Shown: positions 11,965 to 23,460 of the stretch, one piece after another
Layout: every line of letters begins with the position of its first letter
Numbering within the stretch: position 1 is the first letter of the stretch
DNA from: Sialis fuliginosa
Lineage: Eukaryota; Arthropoda; Insecta; Megaloptera; Sialidae
Assembly (NCBI GenBank): GCA_961205875.1
Contig: OY540809.1
Coordinates: 32,748,267 to 32,812,266 of the forward strand
Reading direction: 5' to 3'
DNA: 64,000 nucleotides
Position numbers and translations under genes: made by a program
The notes under the pieces: model-generated
What the model was told of the DNA's origin: nothing
Databases searched by the model: none
The model's input: only the letters and a program-made list of their open reading frames with translations

Positions 11965-12665
11965 ATTTGATATACTTTGTCCATTTGAATTTCCCCAGAC
12001 AAATATCTCGAAAACTAAGCAAGATGGTTAAAAATATTTAAGGTTAAAGTTGTAGCATTTCGAGGGAGACATTTAATATTTTATAAAAAATGGGGTTTTA
12101 TGGAGTAACTTATTTTTTAAAATGGTAATCTGTATTTTTTATTGCAAATTCGTGAATTAACAGAAATTTCTGGATTTTCAACATTTTTGTTTAAAACTAA
12201 AAAATTAAATAAATAATTGCAAGAGGCAAAAAGTACTAGGATTCAGATAAGGGTTCTTAAAAATATGTAAGAAATAAAATAATTTTTTGTTTTGTTTTTC
12301 AATGATAAAGAACTTTATAAACTTGATGTTAGTAAAATATTTTGAAAAAAATATCAATTTTCTATCATAAAAAAAACATCTTTTGTCTCTTAATTTTTTT
12401 ATCAAAGTTGATTTGATTTGATTTAAAAACCATTTAATATCAATCACTTTTTAGATATAAGCCTAAACATCGCAAAAAATGTAGTAGATTACAAATCTGC
12501 AATAAAAAATATAGGTTATCATTTGAAAAAAGTTACCTTATAAATTATAAAAACCCAAATGTCCCCTTCGAAATGCTACAGCTTTTGTCTAAACATTTTT
12601 AATCATATTGCTTAATTTTCGAGATATTAGTCAGGGAAAATTAATATGGAACATAATGTCGATTT
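11965..12665. repeat. Inverted repeat abutting CAGGGTG copy 2
   Basis: The left arm around 11995-12175 (ATATCTCGAAAACTAAGCAA, AGTTGTAGCATTTCGAGGGA) is mirrored by 12490-12640 (CCCTTCGAAATGCTACAGCT, TTGCTTAATTTTCGAGATAT). Arm similarity is moderate, indicating age. The right arm ends about 12 bp from the TA-flanked element at 12679. Confidence 0.65.
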
Positions 12666-12678
12666 TGAACTATGTATA

Positions 12679-13847
12679 CAGGGTGAGTCATATCAGGTGG
12701 AACAAACTTGAACCGTGGATTGAGAAAAATATTTTAAGCAAAAAAGTTTATATGAACATGTGTCCGAAAATTCTTCGTGAGGGAACTACAGACCTTCGAA
12801 GATTTAACCCAAAATTAATTTTTATTTAATATCTGGAGAACCCATAGTGCTAAAGTTATGAAATTTGATACAGGGTATAGTATTAATAAGTGTTATCGAT
12901 ATCGAGTATCAAACAATAGTAATTTGGCCAGGGTTGTATGGGCCCGTCGATTCTTATTCAGTATTTTTTTGTTCTTCAATTTTTTCCTGAGTTAAAAATT
13001 TGAATAAGTCTGTATGACACAAAATACACAAAAATATACTTTGTTCATTTACCATAAGATAAAGAGCAATATCGATGCAAAAGAAAGCATGCAAAATTAT
13101 ACTTAATACGGATGCTTCAAATTACACAAAATAAATTTATATTCCTGTTCTTTGATTAAAAGTAAAGAAAAAAGTTCATGTACATATATCACCTAATACG
13201 TGTCCTCTTAGACCTATAGCCAGTTCTATTACTGTTGCAAGTACCTACCTACTTTACTAACAAAACTAAAAAACGAGACTTAAAATGGCAATTTGTTGGT
13301 AAGGACGAATTTTTGGAGGTATATTTATATTATTTTTTTGTCTTATTTTTTATCATAGAACAAGAATATAAATTTATTTTTTGTAATTTGAAGCATCCGT
13401 GTTAAGTAAAATTCTGCATGCTTTCTTTTGCATCGATATTTCTCGTAAACGGTTTATCCTATGATAAATAAGCAAAGAATATTTTTGTATATTTTGTGCC
13501 ATACAATCTTATTTAAATGTCGAACTCAGGAAAAAATTAAAGAACAAAAAAATACTAGAAAAAAATCGATGAGCCCACTGGCTTCATACAGCCCTGTTCT
13601 AAATTATAATTGCTTAATACTGGAAATCGATAACACTAATTAATACTAAACCCTGTATCAAATTTCATAACTTTAGCACTATGGGTTCTCCAGATATTAA
13701 ATAAAAATTAATTTTGGGTTAAATCTTCGAAGGTATGTAGCTCCCTCACGAAGAATTTCCGGACACATGTTGATATAAACTTTTTTGCTTAAAATATTTT
13801 GCTCAATCCACGGTTCAAGTTTGTTCCACTTGATATGACTCACCCTG
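12679..13847. mobile_element. TA-flanked palindromic element, CAGGGTG family, copy 2
   Basis: The termini are CAGGGTGAGTCATATCAGGT and the inverse of CAGGGTGAGTCATATCAAGT, flanked by TA (12677-12678 and 13848-13849). The whole element folds on itself around 13260-13300. It shares with copy 1 (3626-4807) the blocks TATGAACATGTGTCCGAAAA, GAAGCATCCGTGTTAAGTAA and TTTCTCGTAAACGGTTTATC. The outer 40 bp differ from copy 1, so these are two subfamilies with different ends and a shared core. No transposase is encoded. Confidence 0.82.
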
Positions 13848-13856
13848 TATATATGA

Positions 13857-15920
13857 GCATTTCCAGTTGTTTTTTTTTTAACAGGGCGCACGTATGTCAC
13901 CGATTTTGCTCCCAACTTTTTTTCTCAAAGTACATATCAAAAAACACGTTTTCCAAAATCTTTTCCCCCCGCCCCCTTTTTTGGCCGAATTACAATTTTT
14001 TAAACTTTTGAAATCGAGCGAAATTATACTTTTTTTAGATAGTACCTTATTTTTCAAAATGTCCCTTATTATTAGAAATTGGAAAAATAGTTGTTATTTT
14101 CAATGAAATAGTTACTAGTTGAATTATTTTCGGAAAATAGTTGGTAAATAGTTTTTTTACGATTGAATAATAATTAGTGCAAACGAAGCAGTAAAAAGTG
14201 TCGCAAATAGTTTTAAAATAGTTGGAAAGGTAGTTGCAAATAGTTGATTTCAAATTGTGTTCAATCAAACCAGTTTTCTGAAAATGGTGGAGATATGTAA
14301 TAAAAATTACAATAAATGAACTTTTCGCAATAGTTGAAAAACTATTTTTCTAATCTCTACTTATTATACATGTTATAGGGCTCATTTTATTCGTTTTTTG
14401 TTGATCTTTTATTTGAAATCGGTTTCAGAGACGAATATTCAATTTTGGCCGAATGCGGTACCAAAACATTAAGTTTGATTTTTTGTAAATATAGTCGATT
14501 TTGAAACTGCCGCCAAATATTTTGATTTCAACCAAAATACTTCCGGTATAGGTCGTTTTATACTATTTTGTATGTAGTTCCCAAATATTTATAGATTTTT
14601 TAATTGGGTCAAAAACTTTTAAAGTTACATATGTTTTAAGATGTCTTATTTTCCAAAAAATGCTATATTCACACCATTAAAACTTTTTTTCTCTATACTC
14701 TAAATTGCACCAAATTTTGGCAAAAGTTTCCTTCCTTTATCCTTAAAACAACCCTCAAAAAACATTTTTCATATTGAGCCCTAAGTGAGATATAATTTTT
14801 ATAAAACACCTAATTACTCGTGTATTAAAGATAAGAATTTACAGGAATTTTCAGTGTTTCTGAAATAATAAAAAAAATTACCACTTAATTCATTATGAAA
14901 TTCCCTATAAATGTACATAAGTTTAATTTTTTTAGATTAATTACAAAACCTACAAATAAATAAAAACTTTGTACATCGATTTCTAATTTATTTAATAACA
15001 ACTTTAAATGTAATAAATAGTGTCTCATAACTTCGTTGTTTAATATGTACTGATTTTTAAGACTGGCTCGCTTGCGCTCGCTCGACTTTTATTTTTTATA
15101 GGTTTTTTTAATTAATCTAAAAAAATTAAACTTATGTAGATTTGTAGGGAATTTCATAACGAATTAAGTGGTATATTTTTTATTCGATTATCAGGAGCCC
15201 CGATATTTCAGAAACACTGAAAATTCCTGTAAATTCTTATCTTTAATACACGAGTAATTAGGTGTTTTATAAAAATTATATCTCACTTAGGGCTCAATAT
15301 GAAAAAATGTTTTTTGAGGGTTGTTTTAAGGATAAAGGAAGGAAACTTTTGCCAAAATTTGGTGCAATTTAGAGTATAGAGAAAAAAAGTTTTAATGGTG
15401 TGAATATAGCGTTTTTTGGAAAATAAGACATCTTAAAACATATGTAACTTTAAAAGTTTTTGACCCAATTAAAAAATCTATAAATATTTGTAAACTACAT
15501 AAAAAATAGAATAAAACGACTTATACCGGAAGTATTTTGGTTGAAATCAAAATATTTGGCGGCAGTTTCAAAATCGTATTTACAAAAAATCAAACTTAAT
15601 GTTTTGGTACCGCATTCGGCCAAAATTGAATATTCGTCTCTGAAACCGATTTCAAATGAAAGATCAATAAAAAACGAAGAAAATGAGCCCTATAACACGT
15701 ATAATAAGGGTCATTTTGAAAAAGAAGGTACTATCTAAAAAAAGTCTAATTTCGCTCGATTTCAAAAGTTTAAAAAATTGTAATTCGGCCAAAAAAGGGG
15801 GCGGGGGGAAAAGATTTTGGGAAACGTGTTTTTTTGATATGTACTTTGAGAAAAAAAATTGGAAGCAAAATCGGTGACATACGTGCACCCTGTTTTTTTA
15901 AAAACTACTGGAAATGATCA
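13857..15920. repeat. 2-kb palindromic element with a nested hAT-like insertion
   Basis: The left arm starts with GCATTTCCAGTTG and TGTCACCGATTTTGCTCCCA; the right arm ends with ATCGGTGACATACGTGCACC and CTACTGGAAATGATCA. Arms are matched almost continuously to a centre near 15000-15110. The left arm alone is interrupted by 287 bp at 14073-14359. A right-end fragment of the same family occurs at about 53190-53350. Any short reading frames are mirror-image artefacts of the arms. Confidence 0.82.
14073..14359. mobile_element. Small hAT-like MITE with 8-bp target duplication
   Basis: The element begins TAGAAATTGGAAAAATAGTT and ends with the inverse of TAGAGATTAGAAAAATAGTT. It is flanked by CTTATTAT at 14065-14072 and 14360-14367. 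The opposite palindrome arm (inverse of about 15692-15712) retains the uninterrupted site CCCTTATTATACGTG, which proves the insertion. The interior repeats the motif AATAGTTG at short intervals. The TAGAG-type start and 8-bp duplication point to hAT. A related right end lies at about 62556-62576. Confidence 0.87.
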
Positions 15921-17590
15921 TATATTTTTTTATTATTGGCAATTTTAAATAATCTTTGGTGTTCAAGCAAAATTTCCAGTTTATCATCTTTAATTGTTTA
16001 AGATCAATTTATTTATCTTTCAATTATATTTTTCTATGTCAAAGTTGAACTTATGTTAGTTCCGGTTTTGTATTATTTAAATTTTATTTCTCTACAATTA
16101 CTTTCATAATAGTATTGAGCTGACTTAAACTAAATATATACACTTTAACCGCAATAAAATAATATCACTAGACACATGTTTTGATTTCACAATAAGTCCT
16201 CTTGAAAAGCCTTATAGTTCCAGATGAAAGTCGAATGGCATTTTTTTATTGGGGTTAAGTTGTGACTAATTGTAAGAAACCACATATGTAATAGTATTTC
16301 TTATATTACTACAATTTTACATGAGTACACAATTTTTAATAAAATTAAAAAAAAAATTATTTATTCAAAAACCTGAGCGAACATTTTTAATTCAACTCTT
16401 GAACCACCATAATCTAATAAGATTGGTGAAGTGGAACGAAAAAATTGAACCGTACAATATTTTCGAACCACCACCGAAACGGAACCGCACCAAATCATCG
16501 AACTATTAACTACATCGTAATTTGTTGCGATTCTAGTCTCTGATATTCACACACAAACACATACATACTTACATACTTATGCTTAATCGTGAACACATAT
16601 ACAGAGTGATTCAAAATTCCCGTATTCTATAATGCAAATGTTTATCAATTTAATTCAACCCAATATAATTAAACAGTTTTTAATGTTATTAGCTTTAGAG
16701 TCACTGACATATACTATTGTATGTTAAGGTGGTTTTCCCCAAGGCAAATTTAAAAAAAAAAAAAAACTAAAGTTCCGTTTCTACAAGACGCACAAAACAC
16801 TTGCTAATTTGTTCTTAGCTTTGTACGTGTACGTTACTAATATAAAAATTTATAATTTTCTATTAATTTTGCTTCCTCTCACATCCGAAGAAAAGGGGAA
16901 GCTATAAGAAAATAATATTAGGTGAATTAAGATTTTCTAATATAATTGTGTAAAAATAGTTATAATTTAATTAATAATTAATAATTTAATAATTAAGCTA
17001 ATTTGGCGTAACAAACTACTGTGCAAACACTTGACATAAGTTTTTTTTAACATTCACGTAATAGATCTAGTAATCTAATAATGTATATATGCGAAAAGCC
17101 CTGACTCATTCATTTATCAGAATTTTGATCATTTACGCTTATCGTAGAACTTTGAAATTTTGTACATTTATTCTCTGGTTGACATTGGCAAAAGTTACGT
17201 CGCCGTTTTTGGAATGAGTTCATAAATGGGGTAACAAGGAGCCCCCACTTTTTCAAATAAAACACTATAATTTATTTTTTCAATATTCTTTGGGCGATAC
17301 AATGTGACTTTTTTTAAAAGGGCCTTTAAGGGGGAGGGGCAACTTTAGGTATAAAATACTATTAGAAGGAAAATCGATATTATATATATATTTTTTCTTA
17401 ATGCTTTGGTTAAAGAGACTGTTTAAGGGGACAAAATAAACCCCCAAGTTTACACACACAATTAATCGTCTACTAAATTAATTTCAAATGTCATTGCTAT
17501 GGAAACAATTTTTTTATAAACGAAAATTTGACATGTCGCCATTTTTAAATTTATGTTTTAAATAAGTTAGAAATACAAGATAAAGTATGT
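15921..17590. other. AT-rich DNA, nothing firmly recognised
   Basis: No gene was supported. A CA/CATA-rich microsatellite lies near 16548-16578 (CACACACAAACACATACATA). A single transposon-end motif ACAGAGTGATTCAAAATTCC lies near 16601. An (A)n run is present near 16751-16768. Confidence 0.35.
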
Positions 17591-18180
17591 ATCTACAAGG
17601 TGTCCCAGGACTGTGTCAAAGTTCAATATTTCAATTATTATAACAAATGGAAGAAAAGTTCAAATACAAAAGTTGTCAGGATTGACAAGCAGCAAATTTA
17701 AAAAATAGTTACATTTATATAGGATGTCCCATAAGTGCGTTACAAATCAAAGTTATATTTTTTAATTTTTTTAATTGATAATCTAAAAGTATTTAAATTT
17801 TTGGATATTGTGATATAGCATGTGTGGGATTATACTGAGCGGTTTAAAAATTATGACCATTTTTATAAGAAACTTGACATATTTTCAACGCCTTGTTGTT
17901 TTCTAATTACTAAAAAGAAAATTGGCATATGCTCTATTATTGCGATATTACATCAAAAATTTACAAAATTGTATTCTTTGTACAGAATGTATCAAAACTC
18001 TGGACTTAATTTTTTTCAAAATTTTCAAATAGAACACCCTATATATTTTCACATTTTCGAATTGCTTCAATTCGAAACACATTTTATAAATTATGTTCTA
18101 TACCTAAATCCAGTCTTTAAAGAGTATTTGAAGATTTTTTAAATCTTAACATGTTTTATAAAAACTTATTTATAATCCAT
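17591..18180. other. Isolated transposon ends in AT-rich DNA
   Basis: Successive end-like motifs occur here: ACAAGGTGTCCCAGGACTGT (about 17599), ATAGGATGTCCCATAAGTGC (about 17718) and ACACCCTATATATTTTCACA (about 18033). They suggest truncated CAGGGTG-type elements. A 106-codon plus-strand frame runs through these motifs (17822-18142), has no recognisable domain and is not called as a gene. Confidence 0.4.
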
Positions 18181-18220
18181 AAAAAAATTCGCTAGAACTT
18201 ACAAATTTTAACAACATAAT

Positions 18221-18965
18221 AAAACGGCCAAGTGCGTGTTGGGCACGCACATGATAGGTTTCCGTAATCATTACGATTTATAAACAAGAGTTATTTCAAT
18301 TTTTTTATAAACTATTGTAACTACAGTGTTCGTTATAATTTTCATTGAAAGTACTAACTAAAAGCTACATTCTGGATTTTTTTTTAGATTTTTTGCATCG
18401 ATAGTTTAGAAAGTAGAAGGGGGAGCGCTCTGATAACCACATTGAAAAATTTGAGTTCACTTTTCAATCTATTGGAGGGGGGCTCAAAATAATTTTGACA
18501 GTATTCGTTATAATTTTCAGTGGAAGTACTAATTACAAGCTAAATTCTGAATTTTTTAAAATATTTTTTGAATAGATAGTCTAGAAATAAGGGTTGAGGG
18601 GACGCTCTGATAACGACATTTAAATGCAAATATATCGTGACTGCAGGGTTAAAATCAAAAGATCATTTAACATTTTTTGTTCCATTTTAGGAGACCTATC
18701 TAATGACATCCCACTCAATGGGGTAAGCGAAAAAAAAATGTGAGTTCACTTTTCAGTCTATGGGAGGGTGTCCAAAATAATTTTGATAGTATTTGTTATA
18801 ATTTTTAGTGAAAGTACTAATTAAAAGCTATATTCTAGAATTTTTTCAGATTTTTAATTTTGATAGTTTAGAAAATAGAGGGGGGGGGACGCTTTGATAA
18901 CGACTTTGAACGCAAATATATCGTGACTGAAGGGTTAAAATCAAAAGGTCATATGACATTTTCCA
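18221..18965 (+). repeat. Family C element, truncated copy
   Basis: It begins AAAACGGCCAAGTGCGTGTT, then GGGCACGCACATGATAGGTTTCCG, a form I recall as widespread in insect genomes. Repeated blocks follow, each carrying GCTCTGATAAC, AGTACTAA and TTAGAAA. Blocks are spaced about 177 and 287 bp apart at 18425, 18602 and 18889. A fuller copy lies in opposite orientation at 50706-51790. Confidence 0.7.
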
Positions 18966-19240
18966 AGACAAATACACAAAGCAAGTAATCGATTGAATTG
19001 ATATTTCATAACAATATGCTTCAATACAGTTCAAATTTTTCGTACGTACAAATTAATCTAAAAACAATACAATAGGTACGGTATGTAAAAGTAATTTCCT
19101 TTTAAAATTTGAAAATATAAAATTTTTATTTGTTGCAATTTTCATAACAGAGCTGTCAATTTAAAAGTAGTTGAGTACCTATAAGCAAGTAGTTTATAAA
19201 TTAAATAATTAAAAGTAAAGGTATTTTTACAAATCTATTA

Positions 19241-19365
19241 TACAGGCTGATTCAGTACTGTCGTGCCAACATTATATAAACATATGTCCGGAAATTTGTC
19301 ATGAGGGGGCTACAGCCCTCCAAAGATTTTACTCAAAATTAGTTTTTATTTAATATCTTGAGATT
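19241..19365. repeat. End fragment of the CAGGGTG family
   Basis: ACAGGCTGATTCAGTACTGT, CATATGTCCGGAAATTTGTC and TTTTATTTAATATCTTGAGA match the left end of the element at 3626-4807, with an internal deletion of about 50 bp. The fragment stops after the AATATCTTGAGA motif. Confidence 0.7.
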
Positions 19366-20399
19366 ATTATTATTTTTAAATAGGTTTCTTTATTTATTGT
19401 TGTTCCTGTTAATAATTGTTGTTTATCATTTTAATTTTTCTATAAAGAAGTGATACACAAGACAATCCTAATGCATTCATTGAAATTCTTAAATAAGTAG
19501 TTAAATAATGCATTTTTTGAACAGTATTCAAAATAAAAAAAAATGAACCATCGACATTTGCTCTATCCAACTATTGTTTACTGTAAATATAAATGGATAA
19601 TAAATTTAATTTATTAATAAAGAATTCGCGAATTTTGAATCTCTTTGTGTCTATATACAAGCAATCTAAATAGTGAGGTACTGTATGGAGATCTTGGAAT
19701 CTATGAGAGATATAGATACTAGGTTTAATGAGATATAAGATACCTTGAAAAGGAAGCATTTTAATGGTTTACTGCATCACACGAGCGCCATATTGTATTC
19801 CACTATTAGATAGCCTGTATATAAATACACTAATCGAAAAAATTAAAGGAACATTAAATTTTATTGAAAAAATTGCTCATTATCAAAGTAGAGCTAGTAA
19901 GTAAAATATGACAATTTTTGGACTTGAAATTTGGATGAAAACTGAAGGAAATTTTATTTTCTTCTTGAAATCTTGTTGAATCATTTTTTATGATAACACC
20001 GCGGTTTAATTAAAAATAAATAAAAATTATTTTTTTGCAGTTTTGAATGTTAAAAAACAATTAAATGTTTAAACAATTTTCTCAGCTTAAAATGATTTTT
20101 TCAAAATTTTTTTAGTATTTTTTAGTGTTGTGATATTTGAGTTTGAATAAAAAAATTTTGTCACACAAAAAATGAAAATAAAGTTTAAACAATATGGTGA
20201 TAGCATTTTTTTTGGCCTTCCATGCTCGATGATTTAGCCAGGACTCTCTTTATGATAGCATTTAAAAATGATTAAATTCAACTTAATCTTACAAATAGTA
20301 TGAATAACAAAATAATGTTCAAGTTTTAATAATTCTGTAACAATGATCCTATTTTAATCGTAATTTTAATGTTAAATATCAGCCATGGAAGCCACAGGA
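19366..20399. other. AT-rich DNA, nothing firmly recognised
   Basis: No gene or complete repeat was recognised. An end-like stretch TACACTAATCGAAAAAATTA then AAGGAACATTAAA occurs at about 19826-19857 and resembles motifs near 1225-1262 and 36850-36880. Confidence 0.35.
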
Positions 20400-22424
20400 C
20401 TTTCTTATACGTAATATTGACAGTGAACAGTGCATGTGATTTTTATTTTATTAAAAATATTACTAATTAGATGAATTTTTTTAACGTAATTACTAAACCG
20501 GAAACGGATGATTACTCTCGTCAATTACACAGGTTTACAAAAAAACAAAAGTTTATGAATATTTGACGAGACCATTGTATTCTTATGTATTTTGACGTCC
20601 TGAATCCGAATCTGAGGTCCGTTGACCTTGGTTAGCTCAGTTTCAAGGTCATTTTAAAAATCGCTAAATGATTCTAGTAAAAGGTGATACATAGGTTTTT
20701 CTGGTCACTAACTCTGAATTTGACATCCGTTGACCTCTATGAGGTCAGTTTCAAAGTCATTTCAAGGTCAAAGTGGGAAAAATCACTCGAAAATTTTGAC
20801 AAAACAGTACATATAGATTTTTGGGGTCGCTTAATTAAAATTTGAGGTCCGTAGACCCCTACAATGTCATTTTCAAGGTCATTTTAAGATCAAAATTTTA
20901 TTTTTAAAAATCGCTAAAAGAATCTGGTAAATGGTAATATATAGGTTTCTCTGGTCGCTGATTATGAATTTGATGTCTGTTGACCTCTACGAGGTCAGGT
21001 TCAAGGTCATTTCAAGGAAAAGTGGGAAAACTCGCTCGAAACAGTACATATAGGTTTGAACCTGACCTTATAGAGGTCAACGGACGTCAAATTCAGAATC
21101 AGCGACCAGAGAAACTTATATATCACCTTTTACCAGATTCATTTAGCGATTTTTAAAAATTTGACCTTGAAATAACCTTGAAACTGACATTGTAGGGGTC
21201 TACGGACTTCAAATTTTGATACAGCGACCCCAAAAACCTATATGTACTGTTTTGTCAGAATTTTCGAGTGATATTTCCCACTTTGACCTTCAAATGCCCT
21301 TGAACCTGACCTCATAGAGGTCAACGGACGTTAAATTCAGAATCAGCGACCAGAGAACCCTTTTACCACAATCCTTCAGCGATTTGTAAAAATAAAAATT
21401 TGACCTTGAAATAACCTTGAAACTGAGATTGTAGGAGTCTACGGACCTTAAATTTTAATTCAGCAACCCCAAAAATCTATATGTACTGATTTGTCAGAAT
21501 TTTCGAGCGGTTTTTCCTACTTTGACCCTGAAATGACCTTGAACCTGAGCTCGAAGAGGTCAACGGATGACAAATTTAGAATCAGCGACCAGAAAAACCT
21601 ATGCATCACCTTTTACTAGAATCATTTAGCGATTTTTAAAAATTTGACCTTAAAATAACCTTGAAACTGAGCTAACCAAGGTCAACGGACCTCAGATTCG
21701 GATTCAGGACGTCAATATACATAAGAATACAATGGTATCATCAAATATTCATAAACTTTTGTTTTTTTGTAAACCTGTGTTATTAATACTATCTAATTAT
21801 TTTTGAAATAAGAACAGTGTTTTAGAAAAAAACGATGGAATATGTTATTATCTATAATTTATTCCCCATACATTTTTTTCCAATAAGATTTTTTTTAAAT
21901 AATTTATAATAGAATCACACACACTGTTCACTCTGACTATTACGTATAAGAAAGTTCCATAACACTCATGGCAGATATTTTCTTCTCTGTATGAACCATA
22001 TGAAATGTAATTAAATTATTTTTTCAAAAATTTGTTTTTTTTTTAAAATGAATAGAACATAAATTATAGATAAAAAAATTATCTACAATTTTAAATCTTA
22101 CCATTTTTCTTTATACGCACCGTTTCAAAAATCATTAAAAAATTTAAAAATTGTCATCCGTTTCCGATTGAAAGATCGTTTTCAACAATATGAGGCTGTC
22201 TTCCCAGATAAAAACTGATTTCACCCTTCTATGATTTGTCGTATTTGAGTTACAGTGTCTACAAGCAGACAGATCGACACACACACATCATGGCGAAAAT
22301 AATCAGAATGGATTCAGGGAAGTTCTAAATGAATAATTCCATCAAAACCCGGAATTCGAAAAAATTGGCTTAACAATACTTACTTATACTATAAAATATG
22401 TATATTTCATATAAGAAAGTAAAA
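20400..22424 (+). repeat. Dispersed repeat family D, interrupted by a Harbinger-like element
   Basis: It runs from ACTTTCTTATACGTAATATT to a 3' part with GATTTGTCGTATTTGAGTTA, GCGAAAATAATCAGAATGGA and TTCATATAAGAAAGT. Related blocks occur at 26085-26320, 49615-49790 and 57420-57560. A further inverse copy of the first motif lies at about 21940-21957. The 5' motif ATTACTAAACCGGAAACGGA at 20490 is shared with 26100. The CA/GA tract with CAGACAGA in the 3' part is typical of short retroposon tails, but its class is not certain. The body is split by 20528-21779. Confidence 0.55.
20528..21779. mobile_element. PIF/Harbinger-like palindromic element with TTA duplication
   Basis: The termini are perfect inverse copies starting CACAGGTTTACAAAAAAACA, flanked by TTA at 20525-20527 and 21780-21782. 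The second copy at 55336-56023 has TAA on both sides, so the target is TWA, the PIF/Harbinger preference. The arms are built from repeated blocks rich in TCAAGGTCA and GAGGTCAACGGACG, arranged around a centre near 21050. No transposase is present. Confidence 0.85.
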
Positions 22425-22608
22425 ATATATCCAAAGATTCTATCATATCGAAGAACATGAAATTAAACATAATCTTGTAAAAACAAATCAAAATGCAATT
22501 TCTTAGTTAAATAAAAATATATTTACTGAAACCTTGGTTTACATACAAGCCTATATATGTATATGTCTAATTTTCATGTTCTTCGATAGAACATAATTTC
22601 TGGATATA
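22420..22608. repeat. Short inverted repeat
   Basis: ATCCAAAGATTCTATCATAT with CGAAGAACATGAAAT at the left is mirrored by TTTCATGTTCTTCGATAGAA and ATTTCTGGATAT at the right. The spacer is about 120 bp. It begins where family D ends. Confidence 0.6.
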
Positions 22609-22929
22609 ATGTTACTTTAATACTAATGTAGAATACTTAACATTAGAACTAAGATTAAAATTGCGTAATTTTTACAGGATTATTTAAACTTGGACATTTA
22701 TGTGTTATTCCTATTTGTAGGATTAGGTTGAAATTAATCATGTTTAAATGATATCATCATACAATACTGTGACTGTTTAAGCTTTAATTCCATTTTTGTC
22801 TTTTCTGTATGACCTAAGTTAGACCCTTTATGATACTTTAAAGTTTTTTGAAAATTTTCTAAAATATGATAATCTTAAAATTTGGAGCAAGAAATTAAAC
22901 ATCCATCAAAATTGCAAAAAAAATAATCT

Positions 22930-22935
22930 TTTATT
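22930..22935 (-). terminator. Candidate poly(A) signal of the tolloid gene
   Basis: The minus strand reads AATAAA at 22935-22930, about 185 nt past the stop codon at 23119, in otherwise non-coding 3' sequence. No other AATAAA was noted between the stop and this site. Transcript data would be needed to confirm use. Confidence 0.45.
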
Positions 22936-23118
22936 CAACTGCGGTGTGGTCATAAAAAATGTTCAATAACATAAAAATACCTCTGAATTCGAAAGAAGAT
23001 AACATTTACTCCAATTTTCCCCTAAAAAAAACGATCATACTTTGAAAATGAGTATTTTTTTTATAAAATTTAATGATTCATGAGTGTATATGCCGATACA
23101 TTTAGTTCAGGTAGTTTT

Positions 23119-23301
23119 TTAGGATGTAACTTCATCACTGTGATTCAATTCAAAACTGTTTATCGTTGGTTCTTCACCAAATTCTTCATCGTATTGTTCT
23201 TCAGCAACATAAGATGCCGAAAATCCTTTACTTACAATTGTGTCATCTGATCTAAATCTTATTAGCAAAGCATCGCCATTAGTTATTATGTCGGGGGGAT
23301 T
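23119..23301 (-). CDS. tld: Tolloid/BMP1-family protease, last coding exon (end of CUB5)
   Basis: The exon begins after a good acceptor (TTTATGTTTCAG, then AAT at 23301) and runs 60 codons to a TAA stop at 23121-23119. The residues NPPDIITNGDALLIRFRSDD and KGFSASYVA are the last strands of a CUB domain. An acidic C-terminal tail follows (EEQYDEEFGEEP). The reading frame joins in phase 0 to the exon at 48962-49270, whose last residues are KFCGNQ, exactly where a CUB domain continues. Tolloid proteases are secreted astacin metalloproteases that cleave Chordin/Sog and procollagens. The intron upstream is 25.7 kb. The window does not separate tolloid from its paralogue tolkin. Confidence 0.93.
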   Translation of the reverse strand, partial: NPPDIITNGDALLIRFRSDDTIVSKGFSASYVAEEQYDEEFGEEPTINSFELNHSDEVTS

Positions 23302-23460
23302 CTGAAACATAAATATAATATGATATTAATAAATTGAAAGAATAACACAGATCTAAAATTAAAATAAGACGAGTAATTAACTCAGAATAAGGGGCTCTAT
23401 AAATAAATATTTTAAATAAATGCCATTTCTTTTCAAATGAGTAATAGAATGGTGTTTTCA

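Noticed and set aside
17822..18142. 106-codon plus-strand frame
   Set aside because: No domain, AT-rich codons, and it overlaps transposon-end motifs such as ACACCCTATATA. Chance length in AT-rich DNA is plausible.
20600..21700. CRISPR-like array from regularly spaced repeats
   Set aside because: The repeats are inverted as well as direct, degenerate and lie inside a terminal-repeat element in a spliced eukaryotic genome.
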